A stretch of DNA of 14,665 nucleotides, from contig CAZTLI010000086.1 of NCBI GenBank assembly GCA_964614375.1, positions 1 through 14,665 of the forward strand, written 5' to 3'. Below the pieces are notes generated by a model. It saw only the letters and a list, made by a program, of their open reading frames with translations, did no database searches and was not told where the DNA came from. The stretch's first letter is position 1. The number at the start of each line of letters is the position of its first letter. The position numbers and the translations under genes are program-made. Shown one piece after another: positions 13,741 through 14,665 of this stretch. The stretch comes from CAZTLI01 sp964614375 (lineage in GTDB: Bacteria; Chloroflexota; Anaerolineae; Aggregatilineales; Phototrophicaceae).

Positions 13741-13783
13741 AGGCGCGGTTCGCCTGTAAGGGCAGTTCGCGAACTGCCCTACA
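13741..13783. repeat. Perfect 22-bp palindrome with an adjacent small hairpin
   Basis: 13759-13780 is a perfect palindrome centred on TTCGCGAA, with arms AGGGCAGTTCG and CGAACTGCCCT. TGTA (13755-13758) and TACA (13780-13783) can extend the stem by displacing the outermost pair. Just before it, AGGCG-cggtt-CGCCT (13741-13755) forms a second hairpin that also carries a GGTTCGC core. It sits between the MFS stop (minus strand) and the GNAT gene. There is no T-run, so it is not a standard terminator. It resembles dispersed 'AGGGC..TTCGCGAA..GCCCT' intergenic repeats. Confidence 0.65.
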
Positions 13784-13797
13784 TAAGATGCAACTGT

Positions 13798-14664
13798 TTA
13801 TGCCTGTTCCGGCACGATGGTCTCCGGTTGATCGGGTTGTTTGCGGCGCAATGCCCACGCATACAGCAGCAGCACAGGCGACAGAATCGCGGTGCTGGTC
13901 ATGAGCGCGGCACGAATGCCGAAGCGTTCGCCAATCACGCCCACGACAGGCCCGCCACCTATCTGTCCGATGGCATCGACTTGACCAAACATCGACAACA
14001 CCGTCGCCCGCACGCTGGACTCAATGTGTTGATTCGCCCACGCATCGAACAAGGGCCCGATTTGCCCGCGCAGCGCGCTGTACAACACATACATCACGAT
14101 GCCGACCATGAATCCACCCGCCAGCGCAAAACCCGCCATACACACCATCATCAGCCCGGTGATGGTCAGCAGGGACCGGACGAGACGGACATAATGGCGC
14201 GTATCGACACGGCGCATGACGACCGTCGTCATCCCATAGCCGATCACCGTCGTGACGATGCTCAACACGCCGAACCAGACAATCGGGTTCACTGTTCCAA
14301 CCAGGGGCAGACCGAGATTGTCCAGAATGTGTGGCGTCCACAGGCGGTCAAAGCCTTCGCTGTACAAACCATAAAACAGTCCAATCCCGACCATCAGCAT
14401 CAGAATCGGGCGTCCGCGCACCTGCCGCGTACCGTCGCGCAGCGTCCGCGCCAGCGAGCGCCATGTGCTGCGTTCTGCGGGCGGCGCAGGGTGAAAGCCC
14501 GTCTCTGGCATGAACAGCACCAGAAACAGCGCCAATCCCACGAACAGCACGCCGCCGATGACAATGGGCAGTGCCAGCGTGATACTGCCTAATATCACAC
14601 TCAGCACAATGCCAAAAAGACCGCCGATGCGTCCGGTTTGCGCCGCTTGCAGGAAGATTGCGCC
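13798..14664 (-). CDS. Major facilitator superfamily transporter (partial, N-terminus outside window)
   Basis: 289 codons are visible on the minus strand, and the frame remains open to the window edge, so the GTG at 14607 is internal and not the start. Several hydrophobic helices are evident: VILGSITLALPIVIGGVLFVGLALFLVLF, ILMLMVGIGLFYGLY, WFGVLSIVTTVIGYGMTTVVM, LLTITGLMMVCMAGFALAGGFMVGIVMYV, and the final segment with IGQIGGGPVVGVIGERFGIRAALMTSTAILSPVLLLYAWAL. They correspond roughly to TM5-12 of a 12-TM MFS protein. RPILMLMVG after a central cytoplasmic loop (APPAERSTWRSLARTLRDG) marks the start of the second half. The order is like drug/metabolite exporters of the TetA-like type; the substrate is unknown. 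The C-terminus is short and charged (RRKQPDQPETIVPEQA). It is followed by the palindromic element at 13741-13783. Confidence 0.9.
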   Translation of the reverse strand, partial: GAIFLQAAQTGRIGGLFGIVLSVILGSITLALPIVIGGVLFVGLALFLVLFMPETGFHPAPPAERSTWRSLARTLRDGTRQVRGRPILMLMVGIGLFYGLYSEGFDRLWTPHILDNLGLPLVGTVNPIVWFGVLSIVTTVIGYGMTTVVMRRVDTRHYVRLVRSLLTITGLMMVCMAGFALAGGFMVGIVMYVLYSALRGQIGPLFDAWANQHIESSVRATVLSMFGQVDAIGQIGGGPVVGVIGERFGIRAALMTSTAILSPVLLLYAWALRRKQPDQPETIVPEQA

Positions 14665-14665
14665 C

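Noticed and set aside
13828..14592. 254-codon plus-strand ORF opposite the MFS gene
   Set aside because: Its product is a His/Arg/Gln/Asp-rich sequence without hydrophobic core, the typical antisense shadow of a membrane-protein gene.

Overview
The window is an ordinary-looking stretch of bacterial chromosome: moderately GC-rich, densely coding, single-copy housekeeping genes mixed with lineage-specific ones, with no sign of phage, IS element, CRISPR array or rRNA/tRNA gene. I infer a Chloroflexota (Anaerolineae-like) host. The reasons are the FHA domain with a TPFGADRKGVSRRHA-type stretch, Thr-Pro-Glu-rich linkers in exported and signalling proteins, and a PduO-type adenosyltransferase next to recA. 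This is a guess from style; a recA or citrate synthase phylogeny would settle it.

Layout. 1-803 (-): 5' part of a class I flavoprotein disulfide oxidoreductase, cut by the window edge. 968-1834 (-): a TIR-FHA fusion. 2000-2557 (+): signal peptidase II (lspA) behind a clear sigma70-type promoter, followed by a small lipoprotein (2642-3205) and a strong intrinsic terminator. 3286-3436: a degenerate repeat element. 3437-3991 (-): cob(I)alamin adenosyltransferase, divergent from recA (4146-5207, +). The recA promoter carries a LexA-like box between its -35 and -10. A recA terminator and a duplicated 17-mer lie before 5429-6070 (-), a Cys4 protein of unknown function, and 6222-7733 (-), a cytoplasmic GH43 glycosidase. 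7734-8056 has no gene. 8057-8692 (+): a secreted protein with acidic and polyproline low-complexity segments. 8720-9868 (-): a family III CoA-transferase/alpha-methylacyl-CoA-racemase-like enzyme, downstream of citrate synthase (10035-11168, -). Citrate synthase has a very good promoter overlaid with ATCAA/TTGAT dyads. 11381-12886 (+): a secreted tripeptidyl-aminopeptidase-like alpha/beta hydrolase with its own terminator. 13149-13598 (-): a divergent GNAT protein. 13741-13783: a perfect 22-bp palindrome next to a small hairpin. 13798-14664 (-): C-terminal part of an MFS transporter, cut by the window edge.

How the genes relate. Most are monocistronic or loosely paired. Plausible functional links are lspA with the adjacent lipoprotein (substrate type), citrate synthase with the acyl-CoA enzyme (central or acyl-CoA metabolism), and the cobalamin adenosyltransferase as a supplier of AdoCbl to enzymes outside the window. 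I do not see a multi-gene undescribed system. The best candidates for a second look are the TIR-FHA fusion, the regulatory architecture at recA and at citrate synthase, and the three non-coding repeat elements.
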